A stretch of DNA of 64,000 bases from Psococerastis gibbosa (GCA_963971405.1 OZ020488.1:43568888-43632887), one strand, 5' to 3'; shown: positions 1-10,447, numbered from the stretch's first letter. Notes: a model not told the origin generated them from the letters alone. Numbers and translations: made by a program.

Positions 1-312
1 AGATTCTGATTAAAATTGTTCTTAAACAAAAGCGCGCTCCAAAGTTTTTAAATAAAGCTTCTCCTGAAATTCCCAAAAAGGGGAGAGGCGACATCCGATC
101 TGAGTAAAATCACTTTCACATCTTGAACACAACCCTATTCCTGAAACCAGCACATTATAAATTAATAAATAATTGGTTGTTATATTATTGAACCCGGTCT
201 TCGAAACTGGAGCAAAAAAAGCTCTCTAGGTACCCAGGATATAGGGAAGAGCGGGACCGCCTGCTTTGCGCGCCCGCCAATGCACATCCAGACAAGACAG
301 AGTGAGAATCGA

Positions 313-530
313 GTCAGGACATACGTAGAGTAGTGGTACGGACTCAGACTTTCTCCCGAAAGGTTGTTGGTTCGGGTTCCTTACTTGCTACATTTTTTGG
401 CCATGCTTCGGAGGGCATGTAAAGCATACGGTTTCGGGCCTTTCTAGTTGAGTCTAAGAGAGGGCTTTATAGCCCTAACTCCGCTATGTATGCTTAGTAA
501 TAGGACAAAAGGTCATTATTAATTATTTAA
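313..530 (+). mobile_element. SINE-A copy, near full length
   Basis: tRNA-derived SINE. It opens with GTCAGGACAT, then an A-box-like TAGAGTAGTGGT, a B box (consensus GGTTCGAGTCC, here GGTTCGGGTTC), a tRNA-unrelated body with TTTATAGCCCTAACTCCGC, and an AT-rich tail after a TTAGTAAT motif. Internal Pol III promoter boxes, many dispersed copies and a simple-repeat tail are the hallmarks of a tRNA SINE. The source tRNA cannot be named from this copy. Confidence 0.75.
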
Positions 531-576
531 CAACCTTTCAAGTAGAAAGATCTCCCCACTTCTTCTGAGGTCTCAA

Positions 577-715
577 TTGGTTAGCAGCAACTCTCTGCAT
601 ATAATCCTCCAGCTCTGTCGGTCCTGTGCCTTCCTCTTCAGCTCTTGATGCGTTCGAGCTCCTGTGTCATCCATCAGTTGATCCATGAATTCCTTTTTCG
701 GCCGCCCTCTTCTAT
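577..715 (-). mobile_element. LINE 3' end: C-terminal tail of a reverse-transcriptase ORF
   Basis: The minus strand reads RGRPKKEFMDQLMDDTGART, then a segment with QELKRKAQDRQSW. The GRP(K/R) stretch, an acidic D(A/T)G motif and a final DR..W are typical of non-LTR retrotransposon ORF2 C-termini. Only the last ~45 residues remain. The same family recurs at 2929-3096 and, more distantly, at 5829-5997. Confidence 0.7.
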
Positions 716-870
716 TAGTTCCCAACACAGTGAAGCCACACGATTATTTCGGAGGTGACCAGGACAAGTCCTGCCATGTTTCCCTACCGGCACTGTGCAC
801 ACGACCAAGTTATCTGCAGCTTTGAACCTGCTCTGGTCCGCTGGATTCAACTTGGTATGGCGGCCATGTA
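716..870 (+). repeat. Family C repeat, 3' portion
   Basis: Matches 27980-28190 by eye: a segment with AGTGAAGCCACACGATTA, then GGAGGTGACCAGGAC, an ACCAAGTT box and a final CAACTTGGTATGGC. No coding capacity is seen. It directly follows a LINE tail, so a LINE 3' UTR origin is possible but not shown. Confidence 0.5.
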
Positions 871-939
871 AATAGGTAAGTTCAGTAAGTTGTTTTTATG
901 TTGACTTTATGTAAGTCACTGGCATAAATCAGTTGATGG

Positions 940-1188
940 TTTTTACGTATGTCTTAAAGGATGTTTTATGAACCTAGCCCCATTGGTCCCTTGCCCAATG
1001 TCAACGACCCCATGAATTATATGTAAGTTTTTTTAAATAAATTTACGGCCATTGGCAAACTTGCATGCGTCTTCGATGAAAACCTACACCTGCTAAAAGC
1101 GATTATGGACAAGCTGAGACAAACTTACCACTGACGCAATAAAACAGGCGAAAGCAGGACTTAAACAAGTACAGATACGAGTCCAGTG
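940..1188 (-). mobile_element. SINE-B copy
   Basis: Reads on the minus strand from GACTCGTATCTGTACTTG through the family's conserved boxes (GTCCATTATCGC, GTCGTTGGCATTGG-like) to an AT-rich end. Divergent from the copy at 4754, with an insertion of A/T near 1030. Classification rests on the target duplication of the 4754 copy. Confidence 0.6.
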
Positions 1189-1190
1189 GA

Positions 1191-1604
1191 TAGGTTAGTA
1201 AGTAAGTAATACGACCACTCATATTTCTCCAGAAATAAAATAAATAAAATGGTATTCTACTCGATGGTAAATTATACGAAATATTACGGTTAATTGGTTG
1301 AGAAGTAAAATTTCAGAGAATCTACTTCAGAATCCAAGAAGAATTTTGAAAATTTACTTGGCGGGAAGCTATTTTCAAAATGTCAATTCTCTGATCTGTT
1401 GAGAACTCCCCTCCCTTTATAATTTCAGTGTCCTCGTTGACAACGCTGTATACAACCCCTAAATTGATTTTCGAAATTCACTTATATTATGGCTCTTATT
1501 AAATAAGAGGGGAAGATAACGGGGGGATGTTATCGTATTTGCTCCTTGTACAGTACTTCTCTGCTCTTCTCATCAACCCCTGAAGACTCGAATTCTCTTC
1601 TGCC
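1191..1604. other. Unassigned AT-rich interval
   Basis: No gene, repeat match or conserved motif recognised. Contains short AT-rich runs and a G-rich stretch near 1520. Confidence 0.3.
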
Positions 1605-1768
1605 CAGGGCCGTAGCCAGAGTTTTTTTCGGGGGGTCTATCTGACATCACCGTAGGTAGTTAACCTCAATATATTTAAAACTCCCTTCTATCTGGTATAT
1701 GCTGCAAATATTTCGGGGGAGGGGGTCCGGACCTCAGGCACCCCCGCCTCCATTTAGCTATTGCCTTG
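1605..1768. mobile_element. hAT-type MITE
   Basis: Left end CAGGGCCGTAGCCAGA; right end, read inverted, CAAGGCAATAGCTAA, an eroded version. Flanked by CTTCTGCC and CTTCTGCA, 7 of 8 bases alike. An 8-bp duplication with CAG-starting TIRs points to the hAT superfamily. About 164 bp, with internal G runs and no ORF. Confidence 0.65.
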
Positions 1769-1786
1769 CTTCTGCAAAATGGTAAT

Positions 1787-1890
1787 CAAGTCCTCCGAAG
1801 CATGGACAGAAAAATGTAGCAAGTGTGGGACTCATACCGTTTTGGGTGAACGTCGGAGTCTGTACCACTACTTTACATGTCCTGTTTTAT
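1787..1890 (-). mobile_element. SINE-A head fragment
   Basis: Contains only the tRNA-like head: on the minus strand, the promoter boxes and the start of the body up to GCTTCGGAGGAC. The Jockey-like LINE tail begins right after it on the opposite strand. Confidence 0.65.
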
Positions 1891-2392
1891 GTTTTAATAC
1901 CGACAACGACCCTAAGGGCCATACAACCGAACATCCCAAAAAGACCTTGGTTCTGGAAAAACCCTCTCCCAAGAAAGGTCCAAACCACGGCCATAAGACT
2001 GCGGCTGGGTCATGCCTCCTTCCCATGCCATCTAGCACGGATCGGTGTCCGAGAGACTCCTCTCTGTGAGTGTGGGAACTAAGAGGGTACTCCGGACCAC
2101 ATCACTTTTGAGTGCCCCCTCTACAGCCGGGAGAGGACAGAGCTTATTAGCAGGTTGCAGGACCAGGGGAAGTTGCCGCCATTCACGTATATGGATGTGC
2201 TCCAGGACTTGGACAAAGAGGTGTTGACGGAGGTGGTCCGCTTTCTGGAGAGTATCGGACAAAAGAGGTAGGACGTTGGGCAAGCTGTTTTGGACGGTCC
2301 CTGGGTAACCTCGTTGTCCAGTGAGCTCCCGATAGCAGTCTTTTACCAGGTGGATTTGGTAATGGCTGTATAACCTTAAGCCAAAAAAAAAG
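1891..2392 (+). mobile_element. Jockey-like LINE, 3' end (5'-truncated)
   Basis: One frame reads PRKVQTTAIRLRLGHASFPC, then HLARIGVRETPLCECG, a TAA stop, then EGTPDHITFECPLYSRE and an ~45-residue tail ending IGQKR and a stop (TAG, about 2272). The RLR.GH..FP.HL..IG...PLC.CG...DH..F.CP pattern is the cysteine/histidine-bearing C-terminus of Jockey-superfamily ORF2. A ~110-bp 3' UTR leads to an A9 run at 2382. One in-frame stop makes it non-functional; the rest of the frame is intact, suggesting modest age. Confidence 0.8.
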
Positions 2393-2928
2393 TTTCAATA
2401 CACATTTACTCACTTACTTACTTACTAATCTCGGACAAAACTGTTTTCCGCTTCATTGCATCCGCTGTGGATGCTCATTACTTTAGCCGCGTCGACTCAC
2501 CTTCACCTACATCGAGGAAACAGACTTAAAAATCCTGCCGTCAAAGGTAAAAACGGTAAGTAGAAAAGCAAGTACACAGGAGAGAATAAAAATCTAAGTG
2601 TCGTGTTTTAATCCGTCCAAGACGAGAGCGGCAAAGTAAGGGCCCACTTGCTTTGTGTTCTAGATATGATTTCTCCAGTTATTATTAGAATTGAAAAGGT
2701 ACGACTTGTAATATAGCTGACTGCTGTGCTTTCCTTTTGTCAGCGAGCTGGAGTGCTGACAACAAAGCGCCCGTGTTGTCTCGCGCTTCAGCTTGACTGA
2801 TTGTGTAATTATGGTTTTTAGCAGGAAAAGGAATGAATACTCCTTCAAGGTCACCAGAATGTCATTTTTAATAACGGTAACCTTTTGGGTGCTGAATATA
2901 GAATGAACTTCTGCTTCTGTCACGACGA
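2393..2928. other. Unassigned interval
   Basis: CTTA repeats at 2410-2425 follow the LINE poly-A. The remainder shows no gene or family that I recognise. Confidence 0.3.
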
Positions 2929-3096
2929 TTGGTTGGCAGCAACTCCCTACATATCATTCTTTAGCTCTCTCGGTACTGCGCCTTCCTCCTCAGCTCTTGG
3001 TACGTTCGAGTTCCTGCGTCCTCCTTCAGTTGATCCATGAATTCCTTTTTCGGCCCCCCTCTGTAATTGGCTCCTTCCACTGTGCCCTCAATGATG
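2929..3096 (-). mobile_element. LINE 3' end, same family as 577-715
   Basis: The minus strand gives IIEGTVEG, then GGPKKEFMDQLKEDAGTRT, a segment with QELRRKAQ, a stop, then RMICRELLP. This longer copy adds the upstream IIEGTVEG motif, common before the GRP stretch in RTE/CR1-type ORF2 ends. One stop is visible. Confidence 0.7.
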
Positions 3097-3398
3097 TGTG
3101 TACAAGGTTTTCGTTTCTTTATAAATTTCGGTCTTCTAATATTTTATGTGAATGAAGCTTCAGTGTTATAGTTTGAAAATAAGGGGGTCAACAGCCTTAT
3201 ATACTTTCTCTGTCACTGGTTCTGGCCGTAAATTACAGTAAGTATATAAATGGGGTGCAAAGTATTATATTTTTAAACAAACCTAGCTGAGTGTAGGCTA
3301 AATTATAAGTATAACGTGTGCCGAAACCACCTGCATTACATTCTCTCTAAAACAATGCCAAGAATTTTATCTCACAACCTATACGGGAATGGCAAGTG

Positions 3399-3604
3399 TA
3401 CACACGGACGATTCTTCAAGTTGCGATTGGCCAACGTCTTTTTGATTGAGGCCGTAGGGCTAGCAGAAGATTTCTCGTCGATTTCTCGTCGATTTCTCGG
3501 CGATTTTCTGAATCAGACTCTGTGGTTTTGCGCCGACCATTTACCAACAACAGAAAAGATGTCCGCAAAACGCTACGGGGAGAATCATCCGTGTGTACCG
3601 AGCC
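3399..3604. mobile_element. Candidate MITE with ~20-bp TIRs
   Basis: Left GTGTACACACGGACGATTCT; the right end inverted reads GGTACACACGGATGATTCTC. Between them lies a short tandem GATTTCTCGTC repeated about three times (3470-3502). No target duplication is evident. Overlapping open frames on both strands have no recognisable domain and I do not call them genes. Confidence 0.4.
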
Positions 3605-4160
3605 TTCGCAATACAAACGTCTAGCCTAAGTTAAGAAATTAGAGGTTAAAAAAAATCTTCATTTGAACAAAATTCTTGATTAGATTTCTTATGAGTTAGA
3701 CAGACAGTCTGAACCGGGCCTAATTCATACAATGGAAAAGACTTCGGCAAATCGCGACTCTGAGAATCACCTGTGTTTATTTAATTTTTAAACTTGCTTC
3801 ATTCTTTCTTGTCAACTTGATTAAGACTTCCCGACGTCAATGCCAAGAACTTGTCAGCTATCTTCCGTATAATAACACAGGAGAAGAAATTAAAGGAAAA
3901 AAAAGAAATAAATTGGAGTTTTGCTGGATGTTGGGAGAACAATTGAGTAATTAAGAGAGTCTCGATCGAAGTTGTGTCTCACTTGGAGAAATTGAAAGGA
4001 TTTTTGTGGGAAAACCCTTTCACCCTTTTTCTGCTCTAGCTTATCAAGGTTCAACAGTTTTAGGCAGTTTTCGCTTAGAAAAAAAAAGAATTGTTCAGTT
4101 TAAATCCAATGTCAAAACTGACTTTTCCCATCAAGAAACCTTGCAGTTTCAATGGCTAGG

Positions 4161-4634
4161 TACACTAAGGCATACAGGCTTATGAAGTAGGTACCTATAT
4201 GTAATTATACTTTAGTGGAAAGGATACCATTTGTTTGTTTTGGCTACCGATGCCTGCCTTCAGCATTTCTGCTATAAACAACCCTGCCAACCTTACGGGG
4301 GAGTGAGGTCTGTACACTAAGGCACACAGGCATATTTAACAGGCCTATGTAATTTCACTAGTGGAAAGGATAACTTTTGTTTCTTTTGTCTTCCAACGCA
4401 TGCTTTCAGCATTTCTGCTGTAAGCAACCCTGTCAGTCCGGGGGGGGGGGGGGGTGAGTCTGTTCGCTAAGGCATAAAGGCATATTTAACAGGCCTATGT
4501 AATTTCACTAGTGGAAAGGATAACTTTTGTTTGATAACTTTTGTTTGTTTTGGCTTCCAACGCCTGCATTCAGCATTTCTGCTATGAGCAAGTAAGCAAC
4601 CCTGTCAGTCTGGGGGGGGGGGGGGGTGAGTCTG
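4161..4634 (+). repeat. Tandem repeat, ~150-172-bp unit, three copies (5' part of family C)
   Basis: Units start near 4161, 4311 and 4462, each running from CTAAGGCA(T/C)A(C/A)AGGC through TAGTGGAAAGGATA and CAGCATTTCTGCT to a long G run and TGAGTCTGTT. The third unit has an internal duplication of GATAACTTTTGTTT. The array leads directly into the family C body, so these look like amplified 5' units of that element. Confidence 0.7.
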
Positions 4635-5075
4635 TTTATCAACTTGAGGCACCCTAAGGGCAGACTCCTTCACCTCAGGGAGAAGGGGAGTTGACTGACC
4701 TCCTGAATATAGTGGATTCCAAACCAGTTGGGGAGCATAGTAAAGTCACACGAGGATTCGTATTTGTACTTGGTTAAGTCATGCCTGTTTCATCGCGTCA
4801 ATGATAAGCTTGTTTTAGTTTGTCCATTATCACTTGAAGCCGGTGTAGGTTGACATCGAGAACGTATACCAGTTTGCCAATGGCCAAAAATTCATACGGA
4901 AACAATACAATTAACGTCCGAAATCCATGTGATCGCTATCATTGGGAAAAGGGACCTATAGGCCACGCTAAGTAGGCCTGGGTCCATAAAAGTCTTTAGA
5001 AATAATAACTTAAAGTCACACGATTAATTCGATGGTGACCAGGGCTCGACATGCAAAGATAATCTGCAAATTATG
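4635..5075 (+). repeat. Family C repeat body, split by a SINE-B
   Basis: Reads CTTGAGGCACCCTAAGGG, then GAAGGGGAGTTGACTGAC, up to a segment with AAAGTCACACGA, is broken by SINE-B at 4754-5013, then resumes with TTAATTCGATGGTGACCAGG. Continuity matches the uninterrupted copy at 27835-28160. Confidence 0.65.
4754..5013 (+). mobile_element. SINE-B copy with target duplication (reference copy)
   Basis: Flanked by AAAGTCACACGA on both sides, an exact 12-bp duplication, splitting a family C repeat. Begins GGATTCGTATTTGTACTTGG, has an internal GTAGGTTGACATCGAGAACG and ends CCATAAAAGTCTTTAG followed by AATAATAA. A 12-bp duplication and an AAT tail indicate target-primed retroposition. No clear tRNA boxes were found, so the Pol III source is unknown. 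Confidence 0.75.
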
Positions 5076-5828
5076 AGCCAAACTATAAGTGTGGTAGGTT
5101 TTGCCTATATCAGCATAACCATAAAGCACCAGCAATCGTGAAGTTGGTACGGGTAAACTACCACTCATTCTCTTGGTAGGAAATGACCTCCTATAAGCTC
5201 AAAACCAGGGGGAGGGGGCTGTAACCCCAAAGTTTCTTGCCTTTACACGAGATAGAATTGAACTTTCCAAGCGTAGTAGACTCACGCGAAGAACAATATT
5301 AATTAAAATTTAATAGATTCAATTTTGCACAATTTTCACAAACATATTATGACTGTGGACGAATATACAATGTATATATTTATGGAAATTGTGCAAATTT
5401 GTATTTTATTAAATTTTACCACAGATGTAATTAACACTGTTACCATCGAAGGAGACATACTGACGAGCAAATGGGCGGATTTCGTTAATTCATACATGGT
5501 GGAGCAAAGAGTTAGAGAATTTAAATTAATTACAAAATTACTACAGTATTCTAGTAAAGTGCTCACATATCATTGCGGAAATGAAACAAAATCCCAACTT
5601 TGCTCACTCTCGGAGATTACTGAGGAAATTAGTTTGATTTTACTCTCCTGCTGTTTGTATTGATCGAAATCAGCAGCTATACAAATAATAAACTGCAAAT
5701 ACTGATAGGCGTATAAGCAATAGTGGGGGAAACTTCAAGAATAGAAATGTTATATTGCTGCACGTCTTACAAATTTGCCAATTTTTTGCACTACAGGAAA
5801 CCGCCATTTGTTGCCCCATCCATACTTC
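5076..5828. other. Unassigned AT-rich interval with one open frame
   Basis: Plus frame 5325-5663 is open for 112 codons but very AT-rich, with no signal peptide, domain or repeat I recognise. No start context, neighbour or splice pattern supports a gene. Confidence 0.25.
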
Positions 5829-5997
5829 TTCTGCTTCTTCAAGTTACAGCCGGCTGGCTGCCGCCACTCCCCTCGATCCTGGCACACCCTCTTCAGCTCC
5901 ACGTACGTATTGGCCCCTGCACCCTCCACTTGCTGTAGGTAGTCTTTTCTCGGGCGCCCGGGTCGGTTGACGCCTTCTACGGTTCCATCTATGATGC
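5829..5997 (-). mobile_element. LINE 3' end: C-terminal tail
   Basis: The minus strand reads IIDGTVEGVNRPGRPRKDYL, then QQVEGAGANTYVELKRVCQD and RGEW, with no stop across ~55 codons. It keeps the G(T/R)VEG...GRPRK...DRGEW pattern better than its relatives at 577 and 2929, so it is a younger copy or another subfamily. Confidence 0.7.
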
Positions 5998-6794
5998 AGC
6001 TTATGAAGTTCTCGTGTCAAAGTAAATGTCTTATTCAGTGAGCTGTTCTTGTACTTATCGATGCAAATATCAACACTATACGTATCATGTATATGAATAC
6101 GTACTTTTAACTTTTTCCTCGCTTTTATCCCTAGGTGGGGTCAACGAAACGGCAGGTTGTCTTGCGATTCTGTGCTTCGGCTGCAGTTGCTCCTACAATT
6201 CAGTGTACTCTGCGGGGTTTTGCTTCTACTGTTAGCCTGGGCCGTCCTCCTCTTCTTCTTCCCTCAGCTTCGATATATTTTACCTGCTTTATTAAGTAAT
6301 TTGGCTTCCTTCTTTCGACATAGCCCCACCATGACAGACATCATTAATTGAATGTAGAGGAGTATTTTGTCTACTGTACGGCATCTCATTTACAGTTCTA
6401 TGATCGATATTTTATTAGTGGTGGCTATGTACAAAAAATGTCTAGTGAGGTATACCAGGACCCAGGTTCGAAAGCGTTCTATTCCTGTTGAGTCCCGAAC
6501 TTTGACCTACCGGGTCATATCCCAATTCTCTACCAACTGGGCTACCCTGTTGGCCAGTTCCGAATCTACTTAAACATCTAAATTCCTCCTCAGTCCCATT
6601 ATGTTATCTTCCCAGACATGAAAGGCAGATAATGTCGTGGGAAGCAGACATAACATCTACCAACTTAGACATTTTGGTCACGCAGCGATTTGTCACATTT
6701 GTTCCTACCTATTACCTCCCCCCAATAGACGGAGGAAGGGGGCTGGAAGGGGTAGTCGAGGTCAACTGAGTGTCGATGGCCCCATCCATTAACA
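5998..6794. other. Unassigned interval
   Basis: Open frames at 6026-6351 overlap in two registers, are Cys/Leu/Phe-rich and show no domain; they look like chance. Nothing else recognised. Confidence 0.25.
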
Positions 6795-7130
6795 ATGACA
6801 GAACTGCATGATTTTGACGATATTTTGACGATTTTACTTTATGTCAGGACATGTAGAGTAGTGGCACAGACTCCGACTTTCACCTTTAAGGTTGTTGGTT
6901 CGAGTCCCACACTTCCTACATTTTCTAGCCATCCTTCGGAGTGCATGTAAAGCAGTCGGTCCCGGGCCTTCCTAGTTGAGTGTAAGTGTGGGCTTTATAG
7001 CCCTAACACCGCTAGGTTGGCTTAGTAATACAACAAAAAAGCCAATATTTTTTTATATACTTTCTTGCTGATTACTTGTTGAACTTGTCGATTACTCGAT
7101 TGTATAATTTAACAGAAATATTTATTTATT
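6795..7130 (+). repeat. Dispersed repeat G split by SINE-A
   Basis: ACGATATTTTGACGATTTTA at 6815-6840 and TATAATTTAACAGAAATA near 7105 are the two halves of a sequence that is continuous at 63440-63565. Only the SINE-A separates them. Confidence 0.7.
6843..7052 (+). mobile_element. SINE-A copy, full length
   Basis: Complete head with a B box GGTTCGAGTCC and a 3' end AACAAAAAAGCCAATATTT. Its ends are defined by the empty-site relative at 63.48 kb: insertion fell after TTTTACTTTAT and the flank resumes in a TATATACTTTCTTG context. Confidence 0.8.
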
Positions 7131-7176
7131 TATTTATCCTCTGTGGTGATTTTAAACACCTTCAATCACATTTCGA

Positions 7177-7459
7177 CAGGCGCGGATCTAGAATGAAACC
7201 AAGGTGGGGGCTAAGATTAAATTTCGATAGTTTTTGCAAAATAGGGCTGAAATATTGGGGTTTTACGCATTTTCAGAGCAATAAGGGTTCCATGTTTTAG
7301 GTAATTAATACAATCGAGCATCGAGGGGGGGTCCGGGTGTCTCCCCCGGGAGAAAATTTGTGTAAAATAGGACTGAAATAGTGGGGTTTTACGCATTTGA
7401 GGACCCTAAGGGGGGGGGGGATGATAGCCCCCATAGCTTCCCCCGTAGATCCGCGCCTG
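7177..7459. mobile_element. hAT-type MITE with perfect 8-bp duplication
   Basis: TIRs CAGGCGCGGATCTA at both ends; exact CATTTCGA duplication at 7169-7176 and 7460-7467. Inside, a segment with AAATAGGGCTGAAATA is repeated in direct orientation about 150 bp apart, with several G runs. No transposase remains. Confidence 0.85.
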
Positions 7460-7625
7460 CATTTCGACAATTTATCCCTTATTTCCTCCATATTTCACTG
7501 CGGCGACAGCTACTGTGTCCTACTCTTTAATGTTCGTCGCCTGATGGTCCAATAATTGCGGTAAGTTCCCCGTATTTGAGTCAACTTATAATTTTTTCTA
7601 ATGATTGAACTAATTTACACCTATA

Positions 7626-7840
7626 TTCAGGACATGTGTAGTAGTGGTACAGGCTCCAAGTTTCACCCGAAAGGGTGTTGGTTCGAGAACCACACTTACT
7701 ACATTTTCTGGCCATGCTTCGGAGGGCATGTAAAGCAGGCGGTCGCGGGCCTTCCCGGTTGAGTGTAAGAGACGGTTTTATAGCCTTAACTCCACTAGGC
7801 TTAGTAATTGAACAAAAAGTCAATATTTATTTATTCATTT
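7626..7840 (+). mobile_element. SINE-A copy, full length
   Basis: A box altered to TGTGTAGTAGTGG, B box GGTTCGAGAAC. Tail AAAGTCAATATTTATTTATT. The altered B box suggests it is no longer transcribed. Confidence 0.75.
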
Positions 7841-7860
7841 AGGCCTATTTAAATTTAGAA

Positions 7861-7978
7861 ATCATGTCGCAAAATGGCCAAATATTGATACGAAAACAAT
7901 TGTTGGCATAGGACAAAAGACTAATGGGCCACTTTAAGCAGGCTCAGGTCCATAAATGGTCCTTCAGGAAATACAATA
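7861..7978 (+). mobile_element. SINE-B 3' fragment
   Basis: Covers only the 3' half: AAAATGGCCAAATATTGATA, a GGCATAGGACAAAAGA-like box, GGCTCAGGTCCATAAATGG, then CTTCAGGAAATACAA. Divergent; probably 5'-truncated. Confidence 0.5.
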
Positions 7979-8443
7979 CTTTCACTTGTAGTGAAAGAAA
8001 GAGGCTGCCATGCATGATGCCACAACATCAGAAATAGATCAGTGGCCCAAATAGAAAGGAACCTGTAGCAGAACTTAGGCATCAATGGGTTGTCGCGCCA
8101 CGGTGTTTTAATGCAAATAGAAATCTGTCGTATGCTGACAACTATGAGCTGCTGTAGCCGTCGGCTGCTGGGATAGTAAATGTTTCCGTCAAATTGCCCG
8201 CCTGGAGTCTTGGCATCGCTGACACCATCGGTATTGGAGAAACGTCAATATAATGCAATAATTTACCAATCGACTGCACCGGATGACAGCGTGCCTGCCA
8301 CATAGCTGACGTCCTCTCTCAATCGCTGAATTTCTGCTGTGAATGCAAATTTTGGTTCAATAGATAGCACCACTGGCAGGCGCGTAGGTAGATATACGTC
8401 TTCACGGCAGCTGGGAATAGAATTAGTACTTACTGCTTGTACG
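7979..8443. other. Unassigned interval
   Basis: More balanced base composition than its surroundings, but no coding frame or repeat family recognised. A minus-strand open frame at 8263-8496 runs into the MITE and has no domain. Confidence 0.25.
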
Positions 8444-8683
8444 CAGTGGCGGTGCGGGGGGCGCAGCATTACTGACGGGCGCACTTCTGCCCCCAAAAAT
8501 TATTAAAATAAAATAGAAATCTACGTAATTAATTAATAAAAATAATCAATTTCAATTTTTTAATCATATTGACTATACTTGATACCACTATTGACTAGCA
8601 CTCAGAAAAAAAGATGAAATTATGAGACAAGGTAGGGCGCTCGTATGGTTTTGCGGGGGGGGGGGGGTGTTTACGCCACTGCA
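8444..8683. mobile_element. hAT-type MITE
   Basis: Left CAGTGGCGGTGC, right inverted CAGTGGCGTAAAC, followed inward by G runs on both sides. Flanks CTTGTACG and GTTGTACG match at 7 of 8 bases if the right end carries two extra bases. Interior is AT-rich. Confidence 0.6.
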
Positions 8684-8687
8684 GTTG

Positions 8688-9063
8688 TACGTTAGTATAT
8701 GGGGAGCTTTGTGATGTGGGAAATTTTTAATTTTGGGATTTGACATTTTTTAGATCCTGAGATCCTAGGACTCAAAAAAATTGTTCTTACGAAATGTCTG
8801 TTTCATTGCCTGTACCGTACTTCCATTTGCTACTTGACCGATATTGATGAAAATTATTGGCATGTAGATCTAAAAAGTTTTTTTGAACTTTTTATGAGAG
8901 GCTCTTAAATTATGGATCTTTTTTGGGTGACGTAAACTATGGCAAACTACTCGATGGATTTCCGTGAAATTATGGTTGCATAGGTTTATAAAACTCATGT
9001 CTCTTTCCTCTTACTTTTAGATTTTAATTTCCACCTGGGCAAATTTTGGCATTTTGGCCCACT
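8688..9063 (+). repeat. Family D, diverged 5' fragment
   Basis: Weak but ordered matches to the D 5' half: AGCTTTGTGATG, CGAAATGTCTGTTTC, GATGAAAATTATTGGCATG, TTCATGAC-like spacing. The GTCT microsatellite has decayed. An old copy. Confidence 0.5.
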
Positions 9064-9672
9064 GTAATAATTAACCCAATTTATGGCTTACGCCTTGCAT
9101 AACAATACCATAATATATTCTGAGTATGTATTTCCAATAAAATACCGTAGAGCCTAGCTTATCGATTTAAAAGTTAAAACAGTTAACATTATAAACAAAC
9201 TCATTGATATTCTATCTTATTGACTTTGTTGCACAAAGTCACTGTCAGGTATGTAATTAGATATAGATGGAGTTCAGCTAGGTACCTACCTAGGTACTCT
9301 AATTAACCCAATTAGATGTTTCTCTAATTCACGGAAAGGTCCCAACCGTGACCTTCTAGAGTGCTGCACTTTTCCGTCTCTGGTAAAATTCACATTGTTC
9401 TGTTTCTGGAATAAAAAAATAAAATACAATAAATAAATATTTATTGCAGTCCTCCATCTTACACCTTCAAATATTTCAATATTCAATCCAATAAATATGG
9501 ATCTAATAAAAATTATAACAGTGTAATACTTAAATAAAGATTCATATTGTATTCATCAACATAAACATTTCTTTTATATTTTCGATCGAAAAAATATTGG
9601 AATGGATTAATATTAGAGTGTGTAATCACGGCCAAAGGGACTACTATGCTATTTAGTATTAACTTATTCCTG
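9064..9672. other. Unassigned AT-rich interval
   Basis: No gene or known family. Several GGTACCTACCTAGGTA-like short palindromes near 9280. Confidence 0.25.
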
Positions 9673-9843
9673 CAGCCTGATCATGGCGATTATAATACCG
9701 GTATTTATTTAATCCCCTGGTATTAAAAATGTAAATAATATAAATTTTATAATGGAAAGTGCTATTCAAAATTTGTTTGTTTTAAATTATTAATACCAGG
9801 GGGTTAAATAAATACCGGTATTATAATCGCCATGATCAGGCTG
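9673..9843. mobile_element. Family N MITE (hairpin type, ~171 bp)
   Basis: Nearly perfect ~53-bp inverted arms: left starts CAGCCTGATCATGGCGATTA, right is its complement, around a ~64-bp AT-rich loop. Arms contain ATACCGGTATTTATTTAA. No convincing target duplication. Related ends occur at 36162 and at both ends of 44284-44611. Confidence 0.75.
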
Positions 9844-9898
9844 CTGGGGGATAAAATTGTAAACAAAACAATTCTGAATATTACCTTCCATTGTAAAA

Positions 9899-10447
9899 TA
9901 AAGAACCGGTCCGAGTTTACTCGAACGTGCTTTCCAATTTATATATTAGTAGATAGAGAAAATGAGTAATTTCATGGTAAATAATCTTCCTATGGTTAAA
10001 TTTCGGATCTCTGACGTCACTGGAGGTGAGGTAAATTCTTGATAGGTCAGACCAACACATTACCACACAGCAATAATGGCAAGGCACACAATGCATTTGA
10101 GCGTGAATTTTCTATCATTTTTTCAAAACAAAACATTTTCGCACAAACCCCAACAGTTTTTTGGGAAAGCAACCTGTCCGGTTTCGATACTCAATTTAAC
10201 ACCTAAAACATACCTGAAGGTAGAAATCATCGATAGAGAGGTTTGCAGAAAAATTATTTTTTAGTCATTTTTCATTAAATTTTAGTTATTTTTACTTTTT
10301 TACCCCCAGAAGCAAACTATCATAGGGCAAGCGACCCCCCGAATTTTATTAACATTAATAAAAACTACAATATATGTGAATTTAAAAGAAATCGTTGGAG
10401 CCGTTTTTGAGAAATAATTTTTTTAGACGTTTTTTATGAGTCCAAAA
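9899..10447 (-). repeat. Family D, 5'-truncated copy
   Basis: Starts at the D 3' terminus (AAAGAACCGGTCCGAG on the plus strand), keeps the hairpin, the TGACGTCA motif region, the CAATAATGGCAAGGCA box and GAAATCGTTGGAGCCG, and stops before the GTCT microsatellite. Confidence 0.75.

Noticed and set aside
5325-5663. 112-codon open frame
   Set aside because: AT-rich, no domain, no signal peptide, no repeat match; cannot be supported as a gene.
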